In this document: one piece after another, positions 45,609 to 53,693 of the stretch
Layout of the letters: each line of letters begins with the position of its first letter
Position numbering within the stretch: position 1 is the stretch's first letter
Assembly (NCBI GenBank): GCA_017432025.1
Contig: JAFRJX010000006.1
Coordinates: 62,001-126,000, forward strand
Direction: 5' to 3'
DNA length: 64,000 bases
Source of the DNA: Candidatus Saccharimonadota bacterium
Lineage (GTDB): Bacteria; Patescibacteriota; Saccharimonadia; Saccharimonadales; Saccharimonadaceae
Program-made: the position numbers and the translations under genes
The notes under the pieces: generated by a model
The model's input: only the letters and a program-made list of their open reading frames with translations
The model's database searches: none
Told to the model about the DNA's origin: nothing

Positions 45609-45637
45609 TTGACTATTTATATTGTTTGTGGTATAAT
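45609..45637 (+). promoter_or_regulatory. Promoter of the flotillin gene
   Basis: TTGACT (45609-45614), 17-bp spacer, TATAAT (45632-45637) with TGG before it. The two divergent -35 boxes are only 18 bp apart, so a single regulator could control both directions. The leader of about 94 nt (to 45737) shows no recognisable structure. Confidence 0.8.
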
Positions 45638-45737
45638 TATAAGTATTAGGGTGAGTACATTAAATTTTTGTGAGTTTTTATTTTTTGTCTCTCCCTTTAA
45701 TATACTTGATCAGACTGCTAATTTAGGAGGTTCAAAA

Positions 45738-47375
45738 ATGTCAATCATTCCCATCATTATCATTGCGGTGGCTGTCGTTCTGTTCATTGTGTTGATCTTT
45801 GCGATGATTAAGACTGCGAACGGTAATGAAGCCTTGGTCGTTTCCGGCGTTGGTGCTACTGATAAAAACGGTAATCCCACGATTAAACGCGCCGGTGGTA
45901 GAGTCGTAATACCTTTTATCCAAAAAGCAAAGTATTTCGACTTGTGTGTTCGTACAGCGAAAGTTGAGGGAGATGTAACCAAAACTATCTGCGGTGTTCC
46001 GATTTCAATTGACTGGGCTGTGGCATATAGTCCGGACATTACCTCTGAGGAGAGCCTGCAGAAGGCGGTTTGTAATTTCCTCGATAAAGATGATCAGGAC
46101 CTTGAGCGTGTTATTCTCGATATCGTTTCCGGCGGCGTCCGTGCGGTTATCTCTAGAATGACGCCCGAGGAAGTCATGAATGGTAAGGACCAGCTTGACG
46201 ACAACGTCAAAAAGTCCATTGCTACGCAGATGCATGACCTTGGCTTTAACGCGATTTTGTCTATCCACGAAGTTGAAGATGCAAATGGTTCGACCTACTT
46301 CCACGATTTGGCGGCCAAAGACCGTGAGACAAAACGTCGCGAAGCGGCGAATATCACGGCTGAAAATGATCAGCAGATTCGTGAGACAAAGGCTGAGACC
46401 GATCGGGCAGCACAGGAAAAAGAGCTGGCTGCGCAGGTCATGATTGCAGAAAAGCAGCGTGACACCGATGTGAGACGAGCTCAATTCCAGGCGGAGACGG
46501 CGCGCGAGCAGGCAAAGTCAGAAATGGCTGGCGAACTCGAGCGGACTGATATTACTCAGGAGCTCGAAAAGAAGAAGGGTGCCGTTGCTGTAATGCAAGC
46601 CGAACAGGCTAATCTGGCGGCTTTGAAACAACAGGAAGTCGAAGTGACTCGTGCCGAGACGGCTAAACGGACGACGATTATTTCGGCGCAGGCGGAAGCT
46701 GAGCGCAAGAAAGAAGAGGCGACTGGTGAAGCTGAAGCGGCGGCGGTCAGGAAAATGCGTGATGCTGATGCTTCGGCAGAAGCGCGCAAAACCGAGGCTG
46801 AAGGTAAAGCCTCGGCGCGCAAGACTGAAGCGGCGGCAGAAGCTGACGCTGTAAAGATTCAAGCGGAAGCGGACGCCTCGGCTGTGAAAGCCCGTGGCGA
46901 AGCGGAAGCGGCAGCAATTTCTGCCAAAGGTAAGGCTGAAGCTGAGGCGATTGAAGCCAAGGGTAAAGCTGAAGCTGAGGCGGCTCGTGCACTTTCGGAT
47001 GCTCAGGCAGCTAACGATAAGGTTAACTTCGAGCTGAAGAAGATCGAAATCGAGCAGAATACTCGTGTGCAGGTTGCAACTAATATTGCAACGGTTATGG
47101 CCGAGGTCGGCAAGAATGCTAAGTTCTACGACTTTGGTGGTGGCGCCAAAGAAGGCCAGTCCGGCGATCTTTTGACCAGCGTTCTCACTAGAATTCCGAC
47201 GCTGTTTGCTCAGGCAAATATGCAGAATCAGGCATTGAATGATGAAGAATTGACCAAGACGATTAGATCTTTGGTTGCTTCAGTCGTTGATGCTAAGGAT
47301 AAGGGAACTACTACGACAAGTGACGACGACTCCGATATTGAAGTAGTTGACCACGATGACGCTGATGTGATGTAA
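45738..47375 (+). CDS. Flotillin family protein
   Basis: 545 aa. One N-terminal membrane segment (residues 3-27) is followed by an SPFH/band-7 domain (GNEALVVSGVGATDKNG, GGRVVIPFIQKAKYFDLCVRTAKV, PISIDWAVAYSPD) and a long Ala/Glu/Lys coiled coil (about 190-455, with repeated KGKAEAEA and TEAEGKA units). A short C-terminal domain follows (ATNIATVMAEVGKNAKFYDFGGG) with an acidic end (DDDSDIEVVDHDDADV). Flotillins form large membrane cages or scaffolds and organise membrane proteins. The ATG at 45738 has AGGAGG. It is transcribed divergently from the kinase-fold operon. No NfeD-type partner lies beside it. Confidence 0.93.
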   Translation: MSIIPIIIIAVAVVLFIVLIFAMIKTANGNEALVVSGVGATDKNGNPTIKRAGGRVVIPFIQKAKYFDLCVRTAKVEGDVTKTICGVPISIDWAVAYSPDITSEESLQKAVCNFLDKDDQDLERVILDIVSGGVRAVISRMTPEEVMNGKDQLDDNVKKSIATQMHDLGFNAILSIHEVEDANGSTYFHDLAAKDRETKRREAANITAENDQQIRETKAETDRAAQEKELAAQVMIAEKQRDTDVRRAQFQAETAREQAKSEMAGELERTDITQELEKKKGAVAVMQAEQANLAALKQQEVEVTRAETAKRTTIISAQAEAERKKEEATGEAEAAAVRKMRDADASAEARKTEAEGKASARKTEAAAEADAVKIQAEADASAVKARGEAEAAAISAKGKAEAEAIEAKGKAEAEAARALSDAQAANDKVNFELKKIEIEQNTRVQVATNIATVMAEVGKNAKFYDFGGGAKEGQSGDLLTSVLTRIPTLFAQANMQNQALNDEELTKTIRSLVASVVDAKDKGTTTTSDDDSDIEVVDHDDADVM

Positions 47376-47398
47376 ATCACAATCTAAAAACTCACATT

Positions 47399-47421
47399 GC
47401 CCCCGATTCTGGGGGCTTTTT
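47399..47421 (+). terminator. Terminator of the flotillin gene
   Basis: Stem GCCCCC (47399-47404) with GGGGGC (47411-47416), loop GATTCT, then TTTTTA. Confidence 0.85.
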
Positions 47422-47423
47422 AT

Positions 47424-47454
47424 TTTTTTAAAAAAATCCGCCGTTTCCGGCGGA
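47424..47454 (-). terminator. Terminator of the AAA-CYTH gene
   Basis: Stem TCCGCCG (47437-47443) with CGGCGGA (47448-47454). On the minus strand it is followed by a T-run (the A-run at 47430-47436). Confidence 0.8.
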
Positions 47455-47468
47455 CTTGGTAGCTGGGG

Positions 47469-48590
47469 TTATTTTTCTGGGTGCGGAAGATGTCCGACGC
47501 TTGCGATATTGACATTGCGATAGACTGGGTTTTCGGTGACTTCTTTTACTACCGTCAGATAGCCAGGGATATAAACCTGACTCTCGGTGGTCGGAAGTTC
47601 AACTTCGAGAATCGCGTATTCTTTCTCGTTGGCGTAAACATCGATTTCGAGATACTGTCCGGTGTCTCTTTGCATAACGCAGTAACGCGTTTTTCGAATC
47701 GGATGAAGGTCGGGATCGGCGTGCATCAGAAGCTTTAAATATTCATCTTTACTGATGCGGCGCTCGATTTCGACGCGTTTACTCGGCTCGTCGGTGTAGC
47801 GTTTTTCGGTTTTGGTGAAGCTGTAGCTTCCATTACTACCACGCTGACGGACCCTGACTTCGACATTCGGTTCAGAGACCAGATAGGTTTGCAGGATTTC
47901 GACCTCTTCGCAATTTGGCATGGTCAGTAAAAGCTCGATGTCCGGATATTTAATCAAATATTTCCGTTCAACTTCGTAGGGCTCCGGCTCGCCAAGGAAA
48001 GAAGATACTTCGCTGATTAAGTTTCTCAATTTATCCTCGAAAGAACCGCGATTTCTGATGATGCGAAGATGTGGATGTCCAACCCAGGCATTCTGGGTTT
48101 TCCGGTCTAGTTCGACAGCTTCCCGAATTCCTTCACTTCTTGCTTTATTATTTTCGAGCGTATAGAATTCTTCGGCGCCATCGGCTGCGGTGACGAGATG
48201 AAAGACGGCATCATAGCGATCAAGTGCCTTAGTCATGTTGTAATCGAAGTATTTTAAAACTGCTTCGAACTCTTCTTTACTAAGATAAGCACGATTGTCG
48301 CAAATGCCTCGGTCGCACACGACTAAGACTTTCTCTTTGTCTTTAAGACAGGGGGCGTACACTTCAACGGCGTCTTCTTTGTCAAGCTGAGTGCCCATCA
48401 AGAGCTTCTGAAAGGCCAAGGGATTAGTGAAATCGACTGGCGACATGCCGGAAGTGATGAGCTCGGTGGCGGCTTCATTTACAACGATAACTTTCCAGCC
48501 GTTTTTACTAAAATAATTAGAAATCCAGCTGAGCGCAGTGGTTTTACCGGCGCAAGGACCGCCGGTTAAGACAATCCTTTTCATTTCCAT
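47469..48590 (-). CDS. AAA-type ATPase fused to a CYTH (triphosphate-tunnel) domain
   Basis: 373 aa. Residues 1-200 form a P-loop kinase/ATPase domain: Walker A GGPCAGKTT (10-18), VVNEAATELI, LVVCDRGICDNRAYL (Walker B-like). Residues 203-370 form a CYTH domain with the signature YEVERKYLI (Glu206, Glu208, Lys210), then VEVRVRQRG, YSFTKTEKRYT, RVEIERRISKDEY, KTRYCVMQRDTGQYLEIDVYA and AILEVELP. CYTH enzymes work on triphosphates (tripolyphosphatase, thiamine triphosphatase, adenylate cyclase). The fusion suggests a nucleotide-binding partner for the tunnel domain; the actual substrate is unknown. The ATG has GGAGG; a minus-strand TATAAT is upstream. Confidence 0.88.
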   Translation of the reverse strand: MEMKRIVLTGGPCAGKTTALSWISNYFSKNGWKVIVVNEAATELITSGMSPVDFTNPLAFQKLLMGTQLDKEDAVEVYAPCLKDKEKVLVVCDRGICDNRAYLSKEEFEAVLKYFDYNMTKALDRYDAVFHLVTAADGAEEFYTLENNKARSEGIREAVELDRKTQNAWVGHPHLRIIRNRGSFEDKLRNLISEVSSFLGEPEPYEVERKYLIKYPDIELLLTMPNCEEVEILQTYLVSEPNVEVRVRQRGSNGSYSFTKTEKRYTDEPSKRVEIERRISKDEYLKLLMHADPDLHPIRKTRYCVMQRDTGQYLEIDVYANEKEYAILEVELPTTESQVYIPGYLTVVKEVTENPVYRNVNIASVGHLPHPEK

Positions 48591-48667
48591 CTAAAAAACC
48601 TCCTTAACTACTATTAATGTCCAACAAAAAATATTGTCTCTATTATTATATCATATAACAGATACGA

Positions 48668-49084
48668 CTATTCTTTCTTTTTGATATGGACAAAAATGTT
48701 GTTCTCACCGAGGATTTCAACCACTCGGTAAAGTGTCTCCATGCAGAGCAGCACGCGAGGGTGTGGTGTGTCTTCGTTGTATTCAAAGATGTTGAAGCCA
48801 AAGAGTTTATTGGATTTTAGGCCGTCACAAAAGAGGAATTCGTATTCTTCACCGTCGAAATTGTCGTTTTGCTCGAGGTTTTCCATCTTGATGAGCTTCG
48901 GGTTGGATTGAATCATCGTAACAATCTCAAGCAAGGATTCTTTTGGTAAAGTATGGGTGCTGTATTCACCGTAATCTTTAACCGAGACATTATCTTCTTC
49001 AGTATAATCGACTTTTAGCTCAAAAAATTCATCATCACCATATGGCCACATTGCGGGCTCGCGTCGATACTGGAAGATAATCAT
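48668..49084 (-). CDS. Small acidic protein, unknown
   Basis: 138 aa, soluble and acidic (YGDDEFFELKVDYTEEDN, NDNFDGEEYEFLFCDG), with a C-terminal helix (LLCMETLYRVVEILGENN). The start at 49084 is chosen because a minus-strand TATAAT sits exactly 6 bases before it and the upstream gene's terminator lies just behind; longer versions would run through the promoter and the terminator stem. No family recognised. Confidence 0.6.
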   Translation of the reverse strand: MIIFQYRREPAMWPYGDDEFFELKVDYTEEDNVSVKDYGEYSTHTLPKESLLEIVTMIQSNPKLIKMENLEQNDNFDGEEYEFLFCDGLKSNKLFGFNIFEYNEDTPHPRVLLCMETLYRVVEILGENNIFVHIKKKE

Positions 49085-49090
49085 AGTTAT

Positions 49091-49096
49091 ATTATA
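49091..49096 (-). promoter_or_regulatory. -10, leaderless start of the 49084 minus gene
   Basis: Minus-strand TATAAT with 6 bases to the ATG; it lies directly downstream of the VanZ-like gene's terminator. Confidence 0.6.
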
Positions 49097-49098
49097 TA

Positions 49099-49127
49099 TG
49101 AAAAAACCGCCTAATTCTAGGCGGTTT
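49099..49127 (-). terminator. Terminator of the VanZ-like gene
   Basis: A 9-bp stem AAACCGCCT (49104-49112) with AGGCGGTTT (49119-49127). The minus-strand stop codon lies at its edge and a T-run follows on the minus strand. Confidence 0.8.
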
Positions 49128-49584
49128 CGGCTTTTTTGGCGGCGATGAGTTTGCGAATCCATTCGTAGAAGAGTCCCAGCAGGATACCGATAATCGTTCC
49201 GATAATATTAATACCGGCATCAGCAAGTGATGTACGACGATCAAAGGCGTAAGCCTGCATGAGTTCCGTCAGAACGGCGATGAAGTTCCCCATGATAAAA
49301 GATGTTAGAAGTGTTGCTCTCATTGATAAAGCGGTTTCTTGTATCGCTAGATGTCCGGCAAATGCCAGTACCAGAAATACCATTCCGTGACCGATTTTCC
49401 GCACCAGATAATAAAGGTGCTCGCTATATTCCAGGTCTTTTCCGAACATATTCGAAAACTTTTGGACGATACCAACCGTAGTGTTGGTAACGGTGGTTGA
49501 ATCGGATGAGTTCTGCCAGCAAAGCACAAAGACGACTAGCAGAATTGCAACATATTTAACCCATCTTTTGAGGGCTAAATTCAT
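49117..49584 (-). CDS. VanZ-like membrane protein
   Basis: 155 aa. Four membrane segments are seen, with the VanZ pattern: VRKIGHGMVFLVLAFAGHL (third-loop His), AVLTELMQAYAFDRRTSLADAGINIIGTIIGILLG (conserved E...Q...R..S..D...N..G). VanZ gives low-level teicoplanin resistance in enterococci; most relatives have unknown roles in the envelope. The ATG at 49584 is preceded by AAGGGGTGA. A TATAAT lies about 45 bases upstream. Confidence 0.85.
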   Translation of the reverse strand: MNLALKRWVKYVAILLVVFVLCWQNSSDSTTVTNTTVGIVQKFSNMFGKDLEYSEHLYYLVRKIGHGMVFLVLAFAGHLAIQETALSMRATLLTSFIMGNFIAVLTELMQAYAFDRRTSLADAGINIIGTIIGILLGLFYEWIRKLIAAKKAETA

Positions 49585-49648
49585 ATAAATCACCCCTTAG
49601 TTTTAATGTGCCAAAGCCATTCTTATATTATATCAAATTTCTTGTGTT

Positions 49649-49678
49649 TTGTCAATATAGGGGTGGTTGTAGTAAAAT
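49649..49678 (+). promoter_or_regulatory. Promoter of the Y-family polymerase gene, leaderless
   Basis: TTGTCA (49649-49654), 18-bp spacer, TAAAAT (49673-49678), 6 bases before the ATG at 49685. No SOS-box-like palindrome was recognised near it. Confidence 0.65.
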
Positions 49679-49684
49679 ATGGGT

Positions 49685-51040
49685 ATGAATAAGGTCTATA
49701 TTGCCATTGATTTGAAGTCGTTCTATGCGAGTGTGGAATGCGTAGATCGTGGTTTAGACCCTTTAACAGCTAAACTCGTGGTAGCGGATGCTTCGAGGAC
49801 CGAAAAGACGATTTGTCTCGCCGTTACACCGGCTTTAAAAGCCCTCGGTATTTCTGGACGTGCTAGATTATTTGAAGTTTATCAGAAAACCTCTGATTTC
49901 ATTATTGCGCCACCTAGAATGCGAAAATACATGGAGATAAGCACCAAGATTTTTTCAATTTATGCGACTTTTGTAGCGCCGGAAGATATCCATGTTTATT
50001 CGGTCGATGAAGTTTTTATTGATGCGACCTCATATCTAAAGAATTACAAAATGACCGCCAGGGAATTAGCGCGAACCATGATTGGTAAAGTGCTGGCTGA
50101 AACCGGTATTACGGCGACGGCCGGAATTGGGACAAATCTGTACCTCGCCAAGATTGCTATGGACATTAAGGCAAAGCATATGGAGGCCGATCAAGACGGC
50201 GTGAGAATTGCCGAGCTAGATGAAATGAGCTATCGAAAGGAACTGTGGAGCCACGAACCGATTACGGATTTTTGGCGGGTCGGGCCGGGCTACGCCAAAA
50301 GACTAAAAAAACTCGGTATCCATACTATGGGTGACGTGGCTCGTTATTCGCTGACTGGTTCGGATTTACTTTATAAAGAATTTGGTGTAATGACCGAGCT
50401 TTTAATTGACCATGCTTGGGGCTATGAGCCGGTCGAGATGAAAGATATTCGAAATTTCCGGTCAGAAAACCATTCGGTGTGTTCCGGACAAGTTTTGTCG
50501 CGGCCGTATCAATTTGATGAAGCAAGGGTAGTACTGCTTGAAATGGCGGATCAATTAGCGCTCGATTTAATCCGTAAGAAACTAATGACCAATCAACTGG
50601 TGATTACCATCGAATATGACGTTCTAAGCGCCAATAATCAGTCCGTTGAGCTAAAGAATGACCGCTATGGCAGAAAGGTGCCAAAACACGCCCATGGTAC
50701 CATTAATCTGGATGGTTATTCCGATTCTGAGAAAGAATTCATGGAGAAGTCCGGTGAATTGTTTGATAAGATTATTAATCCTGAGCTCCTCGTCAGACGG
50801 ATTTATATTACAGCGAATCATGTGAAATACTATTTTGAAAAGAAACCTTTGCACCAGCTGAGTATTTTTACTGATTATCAGAAAAAGAAATCTGAGGATG
50901 AACGAAGCACCAGACGCGAGCAGGCGATTCTTGAAATCAAAAGCCGCTACGGTAAAAACGCAATTTTAAGAGGTCTAAATTTTGAAAAAGGAGCGACTCA
51001 GATTGATCGCAATAACCAAGTCGGAGGACATAAGGCATGA
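49685..51040 (+). CDS. Y-family DNA polymerase (UmuC/DinB/UvrX type)
   Basis: 451 aa. Translesion DNA synthesis. The first catalytic motif is VYIAIDLKSFYASVEC; YSVDEVFIDAT carries the second pair of acidic residues; GITATAGIGTNLYLAKIAMDIKAK is the palm-fingers segment, and FWRVGPGYAKRLKKLGIHTMGDVA is the thumb HhH. The C-terminal little finger (about 260-370) has an extended tail (KKSEDERSTRREQAI). The start ATG is supported by the -10/6-base rule; an ATG two codons upstream (49679) lies inside the spacer. It overlaps the next gene by 4 bp (ATGA). Confidence 0.93.
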   Translation: MNKVYIAIDLKSFYASVECVDRGLDPLTAKLVVADASRTEKTICLAVTPALKALGISGRARLFEVYQKTSDFIIAPPRMRKYMEISTKIFSIYATFVAPEDIHVYSVDEVFIDATSYLKNYKMTARELARTMIGKVLAETGITATAGIGTNLYLAKIAMDIKAKHMEADQDGVRIAELDEMSYRKELWSHEPITDFWRVGPGYAKRLKKLGIHTMGDVARYSLTGSDLLYKEFGVMTELLIDHAWGYEPVEMKDIRNFRSENHSVCSGQVLSRPYQFDEARVVLLEMADQLALDLIRKKLMTNQLVITIEYDVLSANNQSVELKNDRYGRKVPKHAHGTINLDGYSDSEKEFMEKSGELFDKIINPELLVRRIYITANHVKYYFEKKPLHQLSIFTDYQKKKSEDERSTRREQAILEIKSRYGKNAILRGLNFEKGATQIDRNNQVGGHKA

Positions 51041-51264
51041 ATTACGATGACATAATTGATTTGCCACATTTCCACGCCGAAGGCCGACCATACATGAGTA
51101 GACATGACCGTGCGGAACAATTTATGCCGTTTAAATCTTTAAAAGGTTTTGATGAGATGGTCGACGAAAGAGAGTTCGATATCAATAAAGACAAGGCGCA
51201 TTTTGAATATGATCCAGAGACTAGCGAACCAGAGTGGTTTGAAGAGGAAATCTACTACTCTTAA
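51037..51264 (+). CDS. YolD-like small protein
   Basis: 75 aa. The motif MSRHDRAEQFMPFKSLKGFDEMVDER is that of YolD-like proteins, which commonly follow UvrX/YqjW-type Y-family polymerases in Firmicutes. Here it is likewise translationally coupled (ATGA overlap). The acidic C-terminus (EPEWFEEEIYYS) is unusual. The small protein probably regulates or stabilises the polymerase, an inference from gene pairing. Confidence 0.82.
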   Translation: MNYDDIIDLPHFHAEGRPYMSRHDRAEQFMPFKSLKGFDEMVDEREFDINKDKAHFEYDPETSEPEWFEEEIYYS

Positions 51265-51333
51265 TTGATTTTTCTGATATTTATGATATAATCGCACGCA
51301 GGTAGAACCTGTACATTTAGAAGGGGGGATATT

Positions 51334-51516
51334 ATGCTAAGTCTACATGTAGCAGTAGCAATTGCGTTTTTCCTGTTATTCATCATCATGCTGATGCAAG
51401 AACTCCGAATGAGGAATATCCTCTTCGCCGAAAAATGGGAACACGTAATCAATATCTTTGTTATCATCTGCTGCGTTACGGTTATCGTTGTACTTTCTCT
51501 TGCTAAAAATTCCTAA
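51334..51516 (+). CDS. Small two-helix membrane protein, unknown
   Basis: 60 aa. Two hydrophobic stretches (VAVAIAFFLLFIIMLM; VINIFVIICCVTVIVVLSL) joined by a charged loop (QELRMRNILFAEKWEH). AAGGGGGGA lies 5 bases before the ATG, a TATAAT is at about 51286-51291 and a terminator follows at 51525-51549, so it is a self-contained unit. No family recognised; toxin-like small membrane protein is one possibility, without further evidence. Confidence 0.6.
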   Translation: MLSLHVAVAIAFFLLFIIMLMQELRMRNILFAEKWEHVINIFVIICCVTVIVVLSLAKNS

Positions 51517-51524
51517 TTCTACCT

Positions 51525-51549
51525 ACCGTCTCGAATGAGGCGGTTTTTT
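51525..51549 (+). terminator. Terminator after the small membrane protein
   Basis: Stem ACCGTCT (51525-51531) with AGGCGGT (51538-51544), one G-T pair, then six T. Confidence 0.8.
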
Positions 51550-51591
51550 CTTTTCGTGGTATAATGAGAATAACTAACTAAGGAGTAAAAA

Positions 51592-52353
51592 ATGTTTAAC
51601 TTAAAGGGAAAGGTTGCGGTCGTTACGGGTGCATCTTCGGGCCTCGGCAAGCAAATGGCATTAGCTTTTGCAAGGCAAGGTGCTAACCTCGTGATTCTCG
51701 CACGTCGCTACGAAAGACTCGAAGAATTCAAGCCGGAACTCGAAAAAGCGGGTGCCGCTAAGGTCTTACCAATTAAATGCGACGTAACTTCAACTGATGA
51801 CATCAATGCTGCTGCCAAGCAGGTTGAAGAGAAATTCGGACGCGTAGATATTCTCTTGAACTGCGCCGGTTCGTCCAAAGATAAGGGCGTACTTGAAATG
51901 ACTGATGAAGAGTGGGATTTCACCATTAGCACCGACGAGACATCAGTTTTTAAGATGACTAGAGCTTTTGCTAATATTATGAAAAAGAATCATTATGGTC
52001 GCATCATTAATATTGCTTCCATGTATGGTTTAGTTGGTAATACTGAGATTCATACAGTTGCCTATCATGCTTCGAAGGGTGCCGTGGTGAACTTTACGCG
52101 GGCTGTGGCAGCTGAACTCGCCACTGAAGGTATTACTTGCAACGCAATTTGTCCAGGTTATTTTGAGACCGAATTAACTAAGGCCGTACTAGATACTGAA
52201 AGATTTCAGGAGTTTGCGAGAACTCACGTACCGATGGAACGTTATGGCAAACCGGGTGAACTCGATGCTGCTGCGGTCTTCCTAGCCTCAGAAGAAGCTT
52301 CGTATGTAACTGGTCTAATTATGCCGGTTGATGGTGGTTACACTTGTATTTAA
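51592..52353 (+). CDS. Short-chain dehydrogenase/reductase
   Basis: 253 aa, classical SDR. NAD(P)-binding VTGASSGLGKQMALAFAR at 11-28, LNCAGSS (NAG-type motif) near 90, NIASMYGL with the catalytic Ser and AYHASKGAVVNFTRA with Tyr and Lys, then NAICPGYFETELTK. The C-terminus VTGLIMPVDGGYTCI fits gluconate 5-dehydrogenase and 3-oxoacyl-ACP-reductase-like SDRs. Substrate cannot be read from sequence. AAGGAG precedes the ATG. Rubrerythrin follows after 12 bp, so the pair is probably one operon. Confidence 0.92.
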   Translation: MFNLKGKVAVVTGASSGLGKQMALAFARQGANLVILARRYERLEEFKPELEKAGAAKVLPIKCDVTSTDDINAAAKQVEEKFGRVDILLNCAGSSKDKGVLEMTDEEWDFTISTDETSVFKMTRAFANIMKKNHYGRIINIASMYGLVGNTEIHTVAYHASKGAVVNFTRAVAAELATEGITCNAICPGYFETELTKAVLDTERFQEFARTHVPMERYGKPGELDAAAVFLASEEASYVTGLIMPVDGGYTCI

Positions 52354-52365
52354 TAAAGGAGGAAT

Positions 52366-52902
52366 ATGTATAAAGGAACTAAAACTGAAGAAAATCTAAA
52401 GAAGGCCTTCGCGGGTGAAAGCGAAGCTCGCAACAAATATACTTATTTCGCTTCAAAGGCAAAAAAAGACGGCTATGAGCAGATTGCCGCCATCTTTGAA
52501 GAAACAGCAGGAAACGAAAAAGAACACGCCAAGATGTGGTTTAAGGAACTAAATGGTGGCTCCGTACCATCAACTGTAGACAACCTCCGTGCTGCCGCAG
52601 ATGGTGAGAACTACGAATGGACCGACATGTATGCCGAGTTTGCCAAGACCGCTCGCGAGGAAGGCTTTGAAGAACTGGCTAAGAAATTTGAGGCTGTCGC
52701 CGAGATTGAAAAGCACCACGAAGAAAGGTATCGCGCTCTTCTAAAGAATATTGAAGATAGTAAGGTCTTTTCTAAGGACGGTGACTGTATTTGGGTTTGC
52801 CGTAACTGTGGCCATATCGTGGTAGGGAAAAAAGCGCCGGACGTTTGCCCGGTCTGTAACCACCCGCAAAGCTATTTTGAAATTAAGGCTGAGAATTATT
52901 AA
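52366..52902 (+). CDS. Rubrerythrin
   Basis: 178 aa. A ferritin-like diiron domain ([47 protein letters not shown] with paired Glu and His ligands) followed by a rubredoxin-like site ([21 protein letters not shown]). Rubrerythrin reduces hydrogen peroxide in anaerobes and microaerophiles, taking electrons via rubredoxin-type donors. GGAGG lies before the ATG. Its 3' end overlaps the convergent sortase B gene by 20 bp. Confidence 0.95.
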   Translation: MYKGTKTEENLKKAFAGESEARNKYTYFASKAKKDGYEQIAAIFEETAGNEKEHAKMWFKELNGGSVPSTVDNLRAAADGENYEWTDMYAEFAKTAREEGFEELAKKFEAVAEIEKHHEERYRALLKNIEDSKVFSKDGDCIWVCRNCGHIVVGKKAPDVCPVCNHPQSYFEIKAENY

Positions 52903-53647
52903 TTTCTTTGGCATGAAGTACGACTCTGGCTTCGCCGGTGCCAATACAACTAGAAAGGGTCAGGATTTTATCATCTTGGCCTATTTCTACGCCATAATTA
53001 CGGTTCGATCTGGCTTTGATTTCGTTTAGGAAGTCAGTATAAGCTTCAGTGCTATCAAATTGGGCAGTGAGGTAATAATCTTCCGGTTTGTATTCATAGG
53101 TCGAGAAGACTTCGTAAAGCTTGGTTTCTTCTGGTGTAACAAGAATAATGACGCGATTTTCGGCCTTGTTTTGCCAGTCGGCACTGAGAACATTAATAAG
53201 CGAACCAAAGAGCGTGCCATCGTTTAAATTATGGCCATACATGATGATATTCTTGTCATTACCGTTAAAACTGTTTCTAAAATCGGCAAATGGCCAGCCG
53301 AGGATATTATATTGCTTGTCAAAGCTGTGCTTTAAATAATAGGAATTATTGTATGATTTGACGATTGGACAGTCGATATTAGTGCCAAAGACTTTTAGAT
53401 AAGCGACGACGTCTTCATTTTGTTCTTTTAAGGCTTTAAAGTCTACAGCGTATTTATCTTCTGGTTCGGCTTCTTCGTTTACTACGACTGAGTTTTCGAT
53501 GAGATTCAGATTCCTATTAGTCTTATCTTTGTCGATTTGATATTTGATGATATTGTAGCCAGAGATGGCGACCGCTACGCCGGAGGTAATCAAAAGTATT
53601 ATAAATAGGGTTTTTAGAATTCTTCTTTTACTTCCTTCTAGTTTCAT
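52883..53647 (-). CDS. srtB: Class B sortase
   Basis: 254 aa, one N-terminal membrane anchor (11-32), extracellular catalytic domain. The SrtB layout is complete: [53 protein letters not shown] (His139), TLSSC (Cys234) and ARVVLHAK (Arg241). SrtB cuts NPxTx-type signals and joins the protein to the peptidoglycan. The gene lies 46 bp after the large NPTTA-ended protein gene on the same strand, with a hairpin between. The natural reading is enzyme plus dedicated substrate. Confidence 0.93.
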   Translation of the reverse strand: MKLEGSKRRILKTLFIILLITSGVAVAISGYNIIKYQIDKDKTNRNLNLIENSVVVNEEAEPEDKYAVDFKALKEQNEDVVAYLKVFGTNIDCPIVKSYNNSYYLKHSFDKQYNILGWPFADFRNSFNGNDKNIIMYGHNLNDGTLFGSLINVLSADWQNKAENRVIILVTPEETKLYEVFSTYEYKPEDYYLTAQFDSTEAYTDFLNEIKARSNRNYGVEIGQDDKILTLSSCIGTGEARVVLHAKEINNSQP

Positions 53648-53665
53648 AATACTTCCGAAAAATTA

Positions 53666-53686
53666 GGCGGTAGTTTTGCTACCGCC
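53666..53686 (-). terminator. Hairpin between the NPTTA protein gene and srtB
   Basis: Stem GGCGGTAG (53666-53673) with CTACCGCC (53679-53686), and on the minus strand a TAATTTTT after it. It probably stops most transcripts and lets some continue into srtB, so the substrate would be made in excess. Confidence 0.6.
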
Positions 53687-53693
53687 ATTTTTA

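Noticed and set aside
45609-45737. N-terminal extension of the flotillin
   Set aside because: It begins inside the promoter, and the ATG at 45738 has a strong AGGAGG and the typical flotillin N-terminus.
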